Assembly (NCBI GenBank): GCA_007922225.1
Contig: ML680098.1
Span: forward strand, 1,674,001 to 1,738,000
Direction: 5' to 3'
Source of the DNA: Emydura subglobosa
Taxonomy: Eukaryota; Chordata; Testudines; Chelidae
DNA: 64,000 nt
Shown: one piece after another, positions 10,434 through 23,035 of the stretch
Position numbering within the stretch: the first letter of the stretch is position 1
How the letters are laid out: each line of letters begins with the position of its first letter
Made by a program: the position numbers and the translations under genes
Notes under the pieces: model-generated
Databases searched by the model: none
What the model was told of the DNA's origin: nothing
What the model saw: only the letters and a program-made list of their open reading frames with translations

Positions 10434-13400
10434 CCCTCACACCGCATTTCTAATTCAAGATGAATATTTCACACTCAGCTCCTTGGTCTCTTTTTTATTA
10501 CATCAAAACATTTATCTCAACTCCTTGATTGGTTTTTATCATCTCAAGGCATTTATGTGATGTCTATTGACTTTAACAGGGTTTATGTTTAGTATTTCAA
10601 CAAAACTGTGTGTTTTACAGTCATTTAACAACAACAGAATGATGAGACAAATGCATCTGGACTTTGGACTTAACTTGAAGAGTTTTCCAGTAAATCGCTG
10701 AGGCAGAAGATTGAAGTCAGAAAATTCAGCATCTTTGGTCATAATCTAGAACACAAAACACATTCCTTCCCCACCCCAAAATAAGCTCCTCTATTATAAT
10801 ATGGTTTCTGAATGGAACTACTCTACCTTGGTTCTCCAGCACATTCAATGAACATTATAATTGCCCTGGTTATAACAGTGCCTTCTTTCAAATGTTCAAA
10901 ATGCTTGGCTTCATGATTGCTGGGGTTATAAAGAGGGTGCAATGTAATTGCAAATGCTCAAACCGCGACACCAGCTTGTGTAGACAAATCGTCGTTGTCT
11001 GTTTCAGCTCTCTTAAAAAAATTACTTTTTAAAAAAAGTCTTTTATTCAATACCCCCAGGAAGAAAAGTTTAAGATTATGATAATTTTCTGTTACTATTC
11101 TATGGCCATGTCTGATACTTTCTTATCTACATTTCTCTTGCTAAAGACATTTGCTGATCTTAAACCTGGCTTGAATGAATAGCTATTGTTCCCTTCTGGT
11201 TTTGAAGGTACTTTGTTTGTCTACCCCATTCACTGGCCTGAAATCAGCAAGGCCTCAGATGGCTGTTGCTATGGTAACTCTGTTCATTCAACACTGGCAT
11301 ATAATGAAGACAATGTGTTTTCCATTTAGATGAGCTTTAGAGCAAAAAAGAGGAGACTCCTGCTTAACAGCCCCCTAGAATGCCACGGTAATATAATCAG
11401 GTTTTCTGTAGTACCAGTTAAAGCATGATGTGTGACTAAAAGAGAGAGAGAAAGTTACACTGATATTTAGCAATAATTACAGCATTGGCCAAATTAATCA
11501 ACAGTGCTTCTGCATTTGTTTATGTTTTAAAGACTTCTCCATTGAGAACAGAAGTAAAATGCACTCAACAACCAGAATGCAACAGCTCTTCTCCTACTTT
11601 TTCCTATGAATGTAACATTTTAGATCTCACTGAGTTGAAAACGGACTCTTTGGCACTTCCCTATTGCCCTCTACTTCCTTAAGTGGAAAGGATATTTTAA
11701 AATACAATCAACAACATGTGCTTTTCAAAAACAAGAAACAAACACAAAATTGCATGAAGACTCATGGAGGGAATAAGTCTATTAGAACAACTTTTTCTGA
11801 ACTATAGTATCATCTGAGCACTAAACAGGTAAACTGGAGCTACAATCCAAAAACTCCCTTTATAAAGTGTAGGGAATACAGGTAAGTTACTTTCAAGGAA
11901 ATTACAGAAAGATAGTATTATTGATAAAATAGGAACCTGATTTGCTTGGATCAATTCAGTACACAAACAGCATGACTCACCTATGAAAAGAATAAAATCA
12001 GTAAGGGCAGAGATATTGCTTTGATTTGATGCATTTTTCATACTTATGCTGTAAACTATCTTGCCTAGTTTGGTTTTGTTAACAGAAAGAGTAAGCTGAA
12101 GAAGAGAATAAACAGTGTATCATGAGAAAGGAAGCAAAAAGGGGCTCTTCCCACAAAGAGCAACAAACAGCAGGAAAGGCTGTTTATTCAATCCACTTAG
12201 TATTTGCATGGCACTGTACTGTTGAGTGTTGTTACTTAAAGTCTGTTATTAAACAGGACATTTTAAAGGGACACATGCAAACACAGACACTTGCAAACAC
12301 AGACTTTCCCTGACTCAAAAAATTATACAGCAGAAACTAGTGTAGTGCCTTGATCCATTAGTTATAGACCCCCAAAATGGAAGCCTTTTTCCAGATTTTA
12401 TATTACAGCTTCTTGTCTAATTGCTTTTATGTCCCTTGTGAACTTCACTCAGCAAAAGAAAATTGGGACTTTGAGATAGATCCCCAGTAAAAACAAAGTG
12501 GAAAATGGAAATGAGACATTATGAGTTTTTCTTCTATTTACAATGGAAACAGTGACTTGAAAAGGTTTCACTTTTCCACTGTTTTTGCAGAGCAGTAGGG
12601 AGCAAACACTTCCTGAAGGGAAAGCCAGTTTTCCAAGCTCAGATGAAGTCCAGGATTTTACAATTCAAACAGGAAACATCATGTTTCAAATTTACAAGTT
12701 CTACACTTAATCAAGTACCTCCCCCAACCCCATTTCACTCCAGAGTGGCAGTGTTGGTGGCAGAAAGGTTTTATATCTTTTAGGAATCACATTCATGCCA
12801 TTTTTGTTTTAAGAAAATAAAGTTGATTTATGTAGAACAGAAACGTGTGTATAGGACTCATGTCTTTCTACCTTCAAGTTTTGTTCCATACACTCTTTCA
12901 AGACTTACAATGTGAGTAATCTTGACTTTTTGCCAAGTATCCCCCTTTAAGTAAATAGGATTTTTTGTATGTGTATGGAAGGAGTGCAGTCATACTCCAA
13001 GTTTTGAACGGTGTAAAGGAAGCAGATATTTTGCTGGGTTTAAATATCCAGTTTGCAAATAATCAGGTTTTGAGTAGCTATAAATAGATATTTGATGAAA
13101 TTCTACAGAAGTACCAGAGTTTGAAATGTCAACAATTACTGTGCCACTAACTTGTTTAAAATTCCTGAAAACAAAAAATTATTCCTCGCCCATGTCCAAT
13201 TATTCATGTCAAGCCAGGCCTATGACATACACACAATTGCCCCCACACTCTCTGCCATTTCTAATTGGCTCCCAAATATAAGATCTATATAGATGGATCT
13301 AACTAGTATTTCATGCTGTTCTTCAAGGGAGCTGGCTTTGATAAATTAGAAAACCTAGTGACTAACAATATATTTGGTAAGACTACCTAAGGAAGAGAAA

Positions 13401-14679
13401 GATGTGTGTCAAGATCTGTGTTTGTTCCTTTGCACTTCTCCAGCTGAAGAAAGCAGTCATGTTTACATCTGTCAGATCTTTTCTGGCTCTTCATTCGTGC
13501 TGACAGCATACAGCCTTACTTCAGCCCTGCAAAGCTTAAAACCTGCAGCTGCACTAGCTGGCATGCCTTTTCTAGTTCCTCTCCCTCATATCCCTCCGAA
13601 CCCCACAGCCCCACACCCTTTATTTGTAACTTTTTGTGCCTAGATCAAAGGAACAAAGTCACAAAACCTGACTGAGCTCCAAGTACAGACAAAGAGTAAA
13701 TTTTAACAGATGACTATGTGTACGTGTTTTATGTATTATAAAAATATAAAATGATCATTTTTTCCTTTTCTCCCAATTTCAAACAAACATTCTCTCCTTT
13801 CTAAGAGATGACTACTTCAGTGATCTCAGTTACTGTCAGAATACCAAAAAGCAGACACCAGTTATGCAAGGAAGACAGCAATATAAATCAAGACAATCTC
13901 AGTGTATTTGAACACAGAAGCATTGTCATTTCAGACCTTGAAATATAGTCCGTCTCCTGCCAGCTAAGTCAAGATTCAAGGCTAAGACCCCTTTGGATAA
14001 AATGACAGACAAACCCATTCAATAGAACCAGACCACTGAAAATATACTTTGGTTTAAAAGCAACAGCTACAGTCGCTTACAAATAATTTAATTCATAGTT
14101 TCTAGAAGAAAATAGGGGGGGTTGCATAGGCTACCTGTACTGATGGGTAATTAGGTCTACATAGCCAGTTTCTTAATTTCAGCGTCCACACGAAGATCTG
14201 TAATGTTTAGATATATAAATAATTATACCTTGAAATGAAATTATGGTAATGTAGCTTTCTAGGAACTAGAGATAAACTTTCAAGCAAGCCTGACAAACTA
14301 GCTTTAAAAACCTTCCACAGTAATACTGTTCAGGCCGGGCAAACTATTCAATACAGGATTCATTTTCTTTTTCTTCTTTTGTGGAGAATGTTTGCAGCTT
14401 TATTATACTAATTGGAAACAAAAAAGGATATGAAGAAATTAGACAATGGCAGGTGGAAGGTAGCAGTAAAGAAGTGGAATGCAAACAAAGAAAAAACACA
14501 AATAAACTAGGAGAAATGAGAGGAGAAAATTTGAAAGGAGAAAAAAAAAATCTAGAAATGTTTCCCTACTCAACAAACGTAGCCAAAACAATAGCCACAG
14601 CAAAAATACTTCACCAAAAGGACATTTTTAACAAAACAAGGTTGAACTGGTATACTCTAAAATGGGGCTGCATACATTT
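10434..14679. other. Largely unique-looking AT-rich DNA, no gene seen
   Basis: About 4.2 kb with only short unsupported open frames. One feature, a candidate RFX X-box at 11265-11278, is listed separately. Conserved non-coding elements could be present but cannot be recognised from one sequence. Confidence 0.45.
11265..11278. promoter_or_regulatory. Candidate RFX X-box
   Basis: 'gttgctatggtaac' is a near-palindrome that fits the X-box bound by RFX factors (two GTTGCY-type half-sites around AT). RFX sites are known from promoters and enhancers of ciliary genes. No promoter or gene is visible nearby, and a 14-bp match can arise by chance, so function is not shown. Confidence 0.3.
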
Positions 14680-14861
14680 AGGCCCTGATTCAGCAAGGTG
14701 CTTAAGCATTAATATTTATTATTTGTATTGCAATAGCACCAAGATACTCTAGTCATACATCAGGATCCCATTGTGCTAGGTTCTGTATGGGCCACACTTT
14801 GACGTGACTCACACGATTAATGGTAGCTACATGCTTAGTACCTTAGTGAACCAGGGTCTTA
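14680..14861. mobile_element. Palindromic 'ctgattcagcaa' MITE, split by a SINE piece
   Basis: The left end 'aggccctgattcagcaag' and the right end, whose reverse complement is 'taagaccctggttcacta', form inverted termini, and 'cttaagca' blocks lie inside each arm. The middle (about 14712-14795) is replaced by a MIR-like SINE fragment. A second copy lies at about 30610-30758. Confidence 0.6.
14712..14795 (-). repeat. MIR-like SINE tail fragment inside a MITE
   Basis: 'atttattatttgtattgc' followed by 'atcccattgtgctaggtt' is the reverse complement of the SINE tail seen at 3.4 and 23.0 kb. Its position between the two arms of the palindromic MITE suggests that it inserted after the MITE. Confidence 0.6.
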
Positions 14862-15129
14862 GTGTTGAAAAACTACTCCTGAATGTTGCAAGACATTTGA
14901 TTGTTTATTATAGCTAATGTTTAGAGGACTCTGGACTCTGAAATGTTTCTAATTTTAAAAAACAAAATGGGCAAATCCTTAACTGCTGTAAATGCTCATA
15001 GCTCCAGCAGTGTAGATATGACCATTCACAGCAGCTGAGGTCTGCCCCCAAGTTATTTTAACAAAAGAGAATTTGCCTTTTAAAAAAATTAATGAATTAA
15101 TTTAAAAAACCCAAAACTTTTCACCATTA

Positions 15130-15205
15130 TGTATATGAACAGCAACTAGCACAACAGGGCCCTGATCTTAATTGGGTCTTTATTGTAACACAAATAATAA
15201 ATAAC
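15130..15205 (+). repeat. MIR-like SINE tail fragment
   Basis: 'caactagcacaacagggccc' leads into 'ctgatcttaattgg' and an 'acaaataataaat' tail, the same 3' end as the copies at 3.4 and 22.9 kb. Only the tail is present. Confidence 0.65.
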
Positions 15206-18200
15206 TGGAAAAATGTGTGCTGCTTACTTATAACACTTTAGTTTCATTTTCCAAATTAAATGAACTAGTGTGTTTCAGTATTCTAGTTTTGATGAACTAA
15301 TTAATAGTAACAACAACCAATAATACATAATAGCAGCAGCTCCATGTTGAAATCTTCAGATTTCAAATGCTGCCAGGGAATGTTTAAATATAAAACCCGC
15401 AAATTTTAAAATTCATTTTCCCTATGTATCCCTTAAATAGATTAGGCTCTAGCCCTGCATTGGGTTCTGCTAGCATAGATCCATGCTATTTCTCACAGGC
15501 ACAGAACTACGTGCTAGTGGATCCTATTGTAGAACAGCACTAAGGTCTTTATGTGCAAATTGCTTTGAAAAAATAATTAAATTGCGTCGACAAAGCACAT
15601 AAGTAATAGTTTCTCCCATTATAAGGTACCTCCTATATGCTCCTGTTCGCTTACAACTACCGAATAAATCAAGAGGAAGATTATTTTTTTAAATTACAGT
15701 ATTTAAAATATATCAATGCAGAGGCTGACTTGTTTATGACCTATTAATAACGTTTGTGTTTGACACACAACAGAGTTCCTCACTCTCTAGATCTTCCCTA
15801 ACCATACCCTTACCACAGAACTCTATGAATTTTCTGGAACAGAATGGAATTTTATGAAAGGAGATTTACTCAGCTAAATGTCCAGTAGCTATTATGTTGC
15901 CCTTTCTGTATTACACTGTTGTTTATCAGCTGAGAAATGCTGTTTAATAGAAACATTATAGCACTAGCAAACACCCAGGCTAAACTAAATCCTAATGTAA
16001 ACTTCTGTTAGAGTGATATTGCATTATTTTCACCTGCTGTGTGTGTACAGTTGCAGACTTTAGGATAATAATATTGCTCAGCAATAGCAATAGTTTAATT
16101 TCATGTTGTAACACCCTAATGACTTTATTGTTTCACTCCCATTCAAATTCCAATAGCTATTACCATTTAAACACCTGTATTATCAAAGAGTTGTGCATGA
16201 ATGCCTTCTGGATAATCTACTTACGTTACAAAAGACTAATTCAGTGGAAGGCTATATGTTTCTCTAACTGTTGCACCATTTATCTTTTCTAGCATAACTG
16301 GAATCCATCAGAAGAGCTGCTTAAGATTAAAACAAGTCATACTTCAGCTGATACACAGTATGTATTTCCTTCCATCTGATAACCAGAGAGAGACAGAAAA
16401 ATAACAAAGATCGATTTTAATTTTGGAGACATTTATAAAATATTCCATGGTGGCAAATTCATGGTTACATAAAATTAAGAAATCTAAGCTTCTCAGCCTT
16501 TTCAATACATTTAGGCTGACAATTTAAGATTAACCAGTAGAGGATGAACTAACATTTATTATCTGAAGAATTTCGTTGACTCCCCCACGGAGTTAACAAA
16601 CAATTCAAGACTAGTCTAAATTTCAGTGGAGGGCACACAAGTCAAATGCGGTGATGTCTCTAGCAGATTACATGATCAGTGGTCATTCCCTCCCCCCCCC
16701 TCCTTGATGTCTCAATGAGACTGAATTACACTGTCCTATCTATTAAAAAGGTGTCTCATCAATCTATCATATCAAATTATTAGAACTAGTCAAAAAATTA
16801 GTCAAAAGCTTTCTAAAAATTTTGTCCCATATGTCATCAAAATTCAAAAATTTAATGAAAAATGTAATTGAAATTTCAAAATGTTCTAACTGGGTCTAAA
16901 AATTACTGCTTGGCTCCCACTATTGGCAACATGTAGCTGAAGAAAAGCCTCCAGAAGAAATGTGGAAGTCATAACTAGAGACAAGTACTTAATATATATT
17001 TCCATACATAAATATTTTCCAACAAGTTAATCCACAGAAGTATCTGTGAGTTATCAGGATGCCCAAGCAACTGAATGTGGAATCTCTTGGGATATGAATG
17101 GTTGAATGATAACATTCTAATGACTTGCAGCAGTCTGGTTATACATAACATGATCAAGGCCCTGTTTTGAACAAATACAGCCATGTTAACCTGGTTACAA
17201 TTCAACTATCCCCTAATCTGGTTAGAAACATGGTTCCAATTTGTACTGAAGTATAGACCATAACAATGATTCATGATCAAGCTAAAGCATCCTTTGCTAA
17301 CACTTCAGTAAAAGCTCTTTAGTGTGGTTATCAAATGCTACTAAGGTCCAGACTTCACTGAAAATTACATCCAAGCCCTTGCTCCTCCAACAGATGTCAC
17401 TGGGGGACCGATGCCCATAACCAGGTTAGGAGACAAACGAGTTGCAAGCAGCTTCCCTGCCATGGTGATGCTTCTAGACATAACCTTAATTACCTCTGCT
17501 CTCCCACGAGCCTTTTTAGTCATGTCTGTCTTGGCACCTCAAATGATTCTCATTCTACAGATTTCCATTTATTTATGCATGTACACTGTATTTATTTTAA
17601 ATCTCAGGCACATTGCAAAGTGTTACATCAAGCACACATTCAACAAACAAAACAGGGGCACCCCAACACAGCAGCACTAGCAGATCTTACAGGGAAAAAA
17701 AAGAACTCATGCCACCTCTGTCCAGCCCGCAAAATTCCACCCAAGTCTGACACAAGAGCAGCCTCTATTCTGCTTCCCTGGAAACTTTTCCATCTACAAG
17801 ACCAGAGTTCACGTCAACTACAAATCTACACAAGGGGAACTGTTCCAACATTCCTATAGTTAGCCTGAAGTATAACTAAGTGTTCTTTACTTCAAAATTA
17901 TCTCCTGATTTTTCCATTAAAGAGACCTAAGACCCCCTAAATGAAACATTAAAATAAAACTATGCAGTTCTGTGAGGCACAAAACTAAATACGTTCTTCA
18001 TAGCAAATAATGAAAAAATAGTTTTGCACTGAACCAGCTCCCCATGTAATATAAAATATCTCTCCCTTTCAAACGCCAAATATTTGGAGACACAGATAGA
18101 CAAAGACCTTGTTCGTCAAAATTCATTAAAACCAAGAGATCTAGCCAGATCCACGATCTCCACTCTCAGTGTTCAGGAGAGCCGGTCCTGCAGTAAGATC

Positions 18201-18325
18201 CAGTCCACCTGCACAAAGTCCCATAGATTAAAATGGTTTCTACCTGGGCCCAGTGGACCATTCATGCAGATCTGATTACAAGATTGGAGTTAATGTTTGC
18301 ACACTGTCTCTCTTACAGGCATACC
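15206..18325. other. AT-rich DNA without a recognised gene
   Basis: About 3.1 kb with no supported gene, RNA or mobile element. Open frames are at most 94 codons and have no motifs. A short C run lies near 16691-16700. Confidence 0.45.
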
Positions 18326-18412
18326 GACATAATTAGTCCTCAGCATGGGCAGGATGACTACATGACTTTTTGAAGTCTCTTCTAGCCCTACAGTTCTTGA
18401 TTTCCATAATGT
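18326..18412 (+). repeat. CR1-type 3' tail fragment
   Basis: 'gcaggatgactacatgac' and 'ctcttctagccctacagttc' match the typical last part of a CR1 3' end (a block like 'ttccagccctac'). Only the tail is visible. Confidence 0.5.
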
Positions 18413-19924
18413 GCTTATTCTGAACTTCTTATCATGGAGGAAACAATAAAATACATATAGGCCTATTTTTTAAACAAGGTTTTCACATATAAAAAGTAAA
18501 ACAAAACTTTAAAATAAGAATTCCAACCACTGCAAGGAAATACACAATATAACTGTATTGCTCATTTTATTTTAGGGGATCAGATGACTCAAGGGATTGG
18601 TAATGCTAGATGGAACTTCTCGGTTTTAATGAGCCTGGCCTAAAGTTGGTCTGGGTTTCAGAAGTAGTAGTGACCATCCACTATGACTTTTCTAAAGGTG
18701 CTTTGTGGCCTAGGGGAATAAGCGTGTGATCTCAGTCCAACTTTTAGCTGACACTGTCTGCAATATGAGAAGCCAGGACCAGAACCGAGGCATGTGTTTG
18801 CTGTCTCAGCCAAGGTGTCAAGGACTGCATGGGCACAGTGACTGAACCATCATTACACCCTAAAATGTAGGTACTCTTGAAGTCAGGATTGATGATCTTT
18901 GATAGAGAGTTTGTGGAAAGCCTATACTGTTAAAGTTGGACTTATTCTGTGGACCTCTTCAGGTATGCAAAGTTAAATTTTGTCAGTATTATACATACTA
19001 TATTATACACATAAGGCTTTATCCTGAGAAATGTTAGAATTCGATGGCATTTGTGAGCTTTGGGGTTGAAATTTATCCTAAGAACAGAAATGTTTGATTT
19101 TATTTAATGTAATTTAACATTTCATTGCATTGTTCACTAGAAGTAAGTGTGAATGCAGAAACCCTCATTAATGCAAGATTTAGGTTCAGTGTAAACCCTA
19201 ATTAAGAATGACACTATACTTCTTTCCATCAGAGGAAAAAATTGATACCTGCATCCCCTGTGTATTATAAATGTAAATATCTGTGCTTGAAAGCAGATCC
19301 CCTCTGCTGATGGGAATCATAATGAAGTCTTGCTTTTGTGATCTTAACATACAATTCATTTTCCCTGTGGTATGGAGAGACATTTTTCCTATGAAAGACG
19401 AAAGTGGTTTCCTTTCTACATTCTGTGTCACTTTTGAACAGGGCGTTATTTGCCAATATTATGCACTATTTTCTTTAAAAAAATAAGAAAGAAAACATGC
19501 AACAGAAAATAAAAGTTGTTCAAAGCCTGAATGCTTAAAAATACTGAAAATGTGATGCTAGATTTTAACAAGTCAGAACACTAGAGTAAAAAGTCCCTGG
19601 GTTGCCTGAAATATTCAGCATATCATCAAAATAAATGCACATACGAAGGCTTAAGGGGGATATTCCAAAAAGTTCTTCTTTCAGACAGAACAAGCCTGCT
19701 AAAACCTCATAAGCAACAGTCATCAGGCTTCATCTCCATCCTCACTGTGGCCATAGAGGTATATGATGCTGCATTATTTTTCCTAGAGGGCATTCTTACT
19801 GCATCTATGATCTCTATGTAATTCATTTTCTAACACCTGAAAGACTTACAAAGAGTTTCTCACAGAGAGATTTTTAAATGGTTTTTACATTTGATTTTGT
19901 TAAAAGTATAATTATGAGAAGCAG
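18413..19924. other. AT-rich DNA without a recognised gene
   Basis: I see no gene. Overlapping frames on both strands at 19198-19486 are mutual shadows without motif support. Confidence 0.45.
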
Positions 19925-20115
19925 TGCTTTGTAGTGGTGCAGTTGGGGGACCTGGTGTCAGGATTCTTGGGATCTATAGCTACTTATGTCATTGACGTAC
20001 AGCATGCCTTTAGACAAGCGGTACCATTTCTTGGTCTCTCATTTTATCTTTTGTGAAATCTACCTTACAGTAGTGTTGTAAAGAACTTTTGAGATCCTTG
20101 GACACAAGGATGCAT
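19925..20115 (+). repeat. MIR-like SINE, decayed
   Basis: The order of blocks fits the sense strand: 'gtggtgcagttgggggacct' type head, a middle with 'ccatttcttggtctctcatt', then 'gttgtaaagaacttttgaga', which corresponds to the usual 'aaagcgctttgaga' block. It is diverged. Confidence 0.5.
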
Positions 20116-20249
20116 TCAACAACAGATACGAATGCACTCAACGACAGACCTGAAATGCCTAACCTTGGAACCTGACTTTTGCTAGGAAATACTCATGAAT
20201 TAGCTAAAATTAAATTATTCCACAATACAAATGGGGAAAGATTTGGTTT

Positions 20250-21830
20250 TCACTGAACTATGTATACAAAGAACTCTTCTGGGATTCAGTTCCTTTCCAA
20301 TACCTTCTTGATACGTATCTGCTTTTTTTCCTGCTCTCCACCGAACATTCCACGAAAAATACAAATACACTGGAATACAAATGGATCCATAGACATCGCC
20401 AGTGAGATTTCAATCTGCCAAAAGCACAAAGAACTACCATTCTACACCTTCTGAGAGTATAATTAAACCATATTTTGCCAGGGCCTCTTAAATCAGAGTA
20501 CAGTTTCATAAACCAAGGCAAAGGGGAGTATTGCCAGGGAGTCCCCCAGAATAATGGTGGATACCGTAATTCCATTCATGTCAATGTCATTTGGTAGGAA
20601 TAGTGTCCCCAGCCTGTCAATGAATACAGATTCCACATTGGCAAAAAAACCTTGGCATCAAGAACTTTCCCAGAGCAATCCATGTTAACATTCACAAAAA
20701 ATCCATGAAGATCTGCATAACAATAGGGTTGTACCCTTTTTAATTTATATACTCATGTGCTCCTTGAGGAGGGCAATTGATGGGCACACGAGTTCCATCA
20801 AAGGCCATGGCGCAGTTTGGAAACACCATTGTCTTAAAACAGCAATTACTTCAGGAATATCTTTTATGCCTGCCATCTTGGGGTAAACTACACCCCTGAT
20901 TGCTTAGAGACCTCCACCACCACTTCACCCACAGTCAACTTTCCAACACCAAACTGGTTGGCAATGGACATGTAGCAATCTAGGGTAGCTAGCTTCCAGA
21001 TGGCTATAGCAACCTGCTTCTGGCCTGGGATGGCTGTCCTCATGCATGTCTCTACACTGGAAGGTTGGGACAAGCTGCTCACAGAGCTGCAGAAATATTG
21101 CTTTCTTCATGCATGCAAAAGTTCTGGATCCACTGCTGGTCATCCCAGGTGTACATGACGATGTGATCCTTCCAGTCCATGCTTGTGACACTACTCCAGA
21201 AGCTCCAGTCTATGTAGGGGGCATCAGTGGATGTATCAAGTATCATGAAAAGCATCAGCCAGTTTGAGTCTGCCATGTCTGTGTCCTCCTCCTCTCCCTG
21301 CTCTACCATAAGCTCCGTCATGTGCCTTTGGTGGGTCAGAAAATGCCACTAGAATGCCCACCAGCATCTCATGGAAGCGTTGCCTGTTTCCTGAGACAGG
21401 AGTGAAAGCACAAGCAAAAGAAGTTCTTCAAAAGCTCCTCTTCCATGTTTGCTGGTTTCTGGTAGCTGGGAACACATCGACCAAAATGACTGCTCAGCAG
21501 GCTGTCTTGGTGGGCTGTTCAAACTTCCTGTAGCGTGCAGAGAGGACACTCAGGTTTTCCCACAGTGCACCACAGTTAAAGGACTAGAGCGGCCACATTT
21601 CAGGAAGGCACTAGTGAATCTGGGATATGGTTGGTTTGATTCTGATCTGCACGAGGCAGTGTGGACACGAGAGCTCCAGGTTAAAGTCTGGGTTAGAAAA
21701 TTCTTAATGTAGGGTTAACTATCAGTGTAGATACTCAAGCCTGGGTTCTCCAACCCAGGGTCAGCTGACTCAAATCCACTAAACCTGGGTTTACATTGCA
21801 GTGTAATGGGGGTTTATTTCCAAAGCAGGA
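20250..21830 (-). pseudogene. PIF/Harbinger transposase remnant (HARBI1-like)
   Basis: Minus-strand frames, joined across shifts, follow a Harbinger DDE transposase. The N-terminal part at 21321-21079 ends with 'HIVMYTWDDQQWIQNF'. Next, at 21082-20888, 'AIWKLATLDCYMSIANQFGV' and 'GKLTVGEVV' form a helix-turn-helix-like block typical of the family. The catalytic core follows: 'FDGTRVPINCP' with the first Asp codon at 20799-20797, 'GKVLDAKVF' with the second Asp at 20659-20657, and 'CAFGRLKSHWRCL' in a 105-codon frame at 20575-20258. Where the family has Glu before that last motif, this copy reads Leu (codon at 20431-20429). Known in the family: such enzymes cut and paste DNA at 3-bp targets. 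With frameshifts and a lost third acidic residue this copy cannot be active. The element ends are not precise. Near 21741-21760 there is a 'cctgggtt'/'aacccagg' hairpin. Confidence 0.82.
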
Positions 21831-22430
21831 GACATTCATTGACCCTGTGAAAAAGGTTTGTTTTGATAACTGTTTGTGTTACACCAAAGGCTTGTAACTA
21901 ATTTTATCTGGTAGATTTTGGAACAGCTGAAGTGTGATTGGCTTAGAGAAAACACCTGTGTGCTTCAGCCAATTAAAGATCAGTGTATCCATTTAACTGA
22001 TATAATTAATGTAGTCTATTGTTACATTGCTACAGAAAGTGGGTTATTGATTGTTGTTGAAACCAAAGTTTTACAGGGGTAAATAATGGAGAGCCATCCA
22101 GAAGACTGACTGGCCAGGATCTATTTCTTTCGGAGAAACATTTATTAGACTGATGTTTTGTCTCTGAAGTGTATTATTCCTTTTTTTTAAATGGTCTTGT
22201 GATCACAACTACCAGAAATTTAAGTTTCCTCCTTTGCAAATAAAGAGCTTTTAAATCCAAACTCTTTTTCACTAACCAGTGAATAATGTCCAAGGGAGTA
22301 CCCTTTAATTTGATGATACTGGATAATCAGGTCAAAATTTTTCAAAATTTCAAATTTTGACCCCCCCAAAAAAGGAATATTTTGCAATTTCCCTTACTCC
22401 CATTTTCAACCAGCTCTTTTGTATAAGAGT
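21831..22430. other. Unassigned AT-rich DNA
   Basis: I see no gene or clear repeat. Confidence 0.4.
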
Positions 22431-22520
22431 TTGTTTACATGGGGAGTTAGTGCAGAATAGCCAATGCACTTTAAATTCACACCCTAGCTTATTCCGCATG
22501 AACTCCCCCATGAGGACAAA
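22431..22520. mobile_element. Short palindromic MITE
   Basis: The left arm 'catggggagttagtgcagaa' pairs with the right arm, whose reverse complement is 'catgggggagttcatgcgga'. The arms flank a short middle, giving an imperfect foldback of about 90 bp. The family is unknown to me; it resembles small sauropsid MITEs with 'cacatgggg' ends. Confidence 0.55.
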
Positions 22521-22894
22521 TCCTTAGGTTCACCCGACAGAGCAATTAACAATATATTTCTTATTAACATATTTTAACCTACCTGTGACTGGCAAATAAA
22601 TTTATATTAGCTTTTAATTTTAGTTAATATTTTAGTTTAATATTTAGTAAAGAGGCTATGTTGAAAAGAAGATGCACCATTAAGTATATATTTGCTTAAT
22701 GCCCAAAAAAAGAAGGCATAACTACCCATAAATTAAATATGTAATATTTTCCCTAACCACTTTTTCAGGTAAGGTGTATTTAATAGATAAGCAGCTGGTG
22801 TGATGAAACCACTGCATATTCTGATGACCAGCACTGTCTCATTATTTCCTTGTGTTTCCCCCCTCCGTCTGTTTGTTGTATCCCCATCTGCTGT

Positions 22895-23035
22895 CCCTGG
22901 TCTTAGGCTTAGATTGTAAGTACTTTGGGGCAGGAACCATCTATCTGTTATGTGTTTGTACAGCATCTAGCACAATTCATTCCCCCATCCATGACTGGGG
23001 CTTCTAAGCACTAAAAAACAAATAAATAATATATA
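22895..23035 (+). repeat. MIR-like SINE 3' half
   Basis: 'gattgtaagtactttggggc', 'gtgtttgtacagcatctagc' and an 'aaacaaataaataat' tail give the standard SINE ending in the sense direction. Confidence 0.7.
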
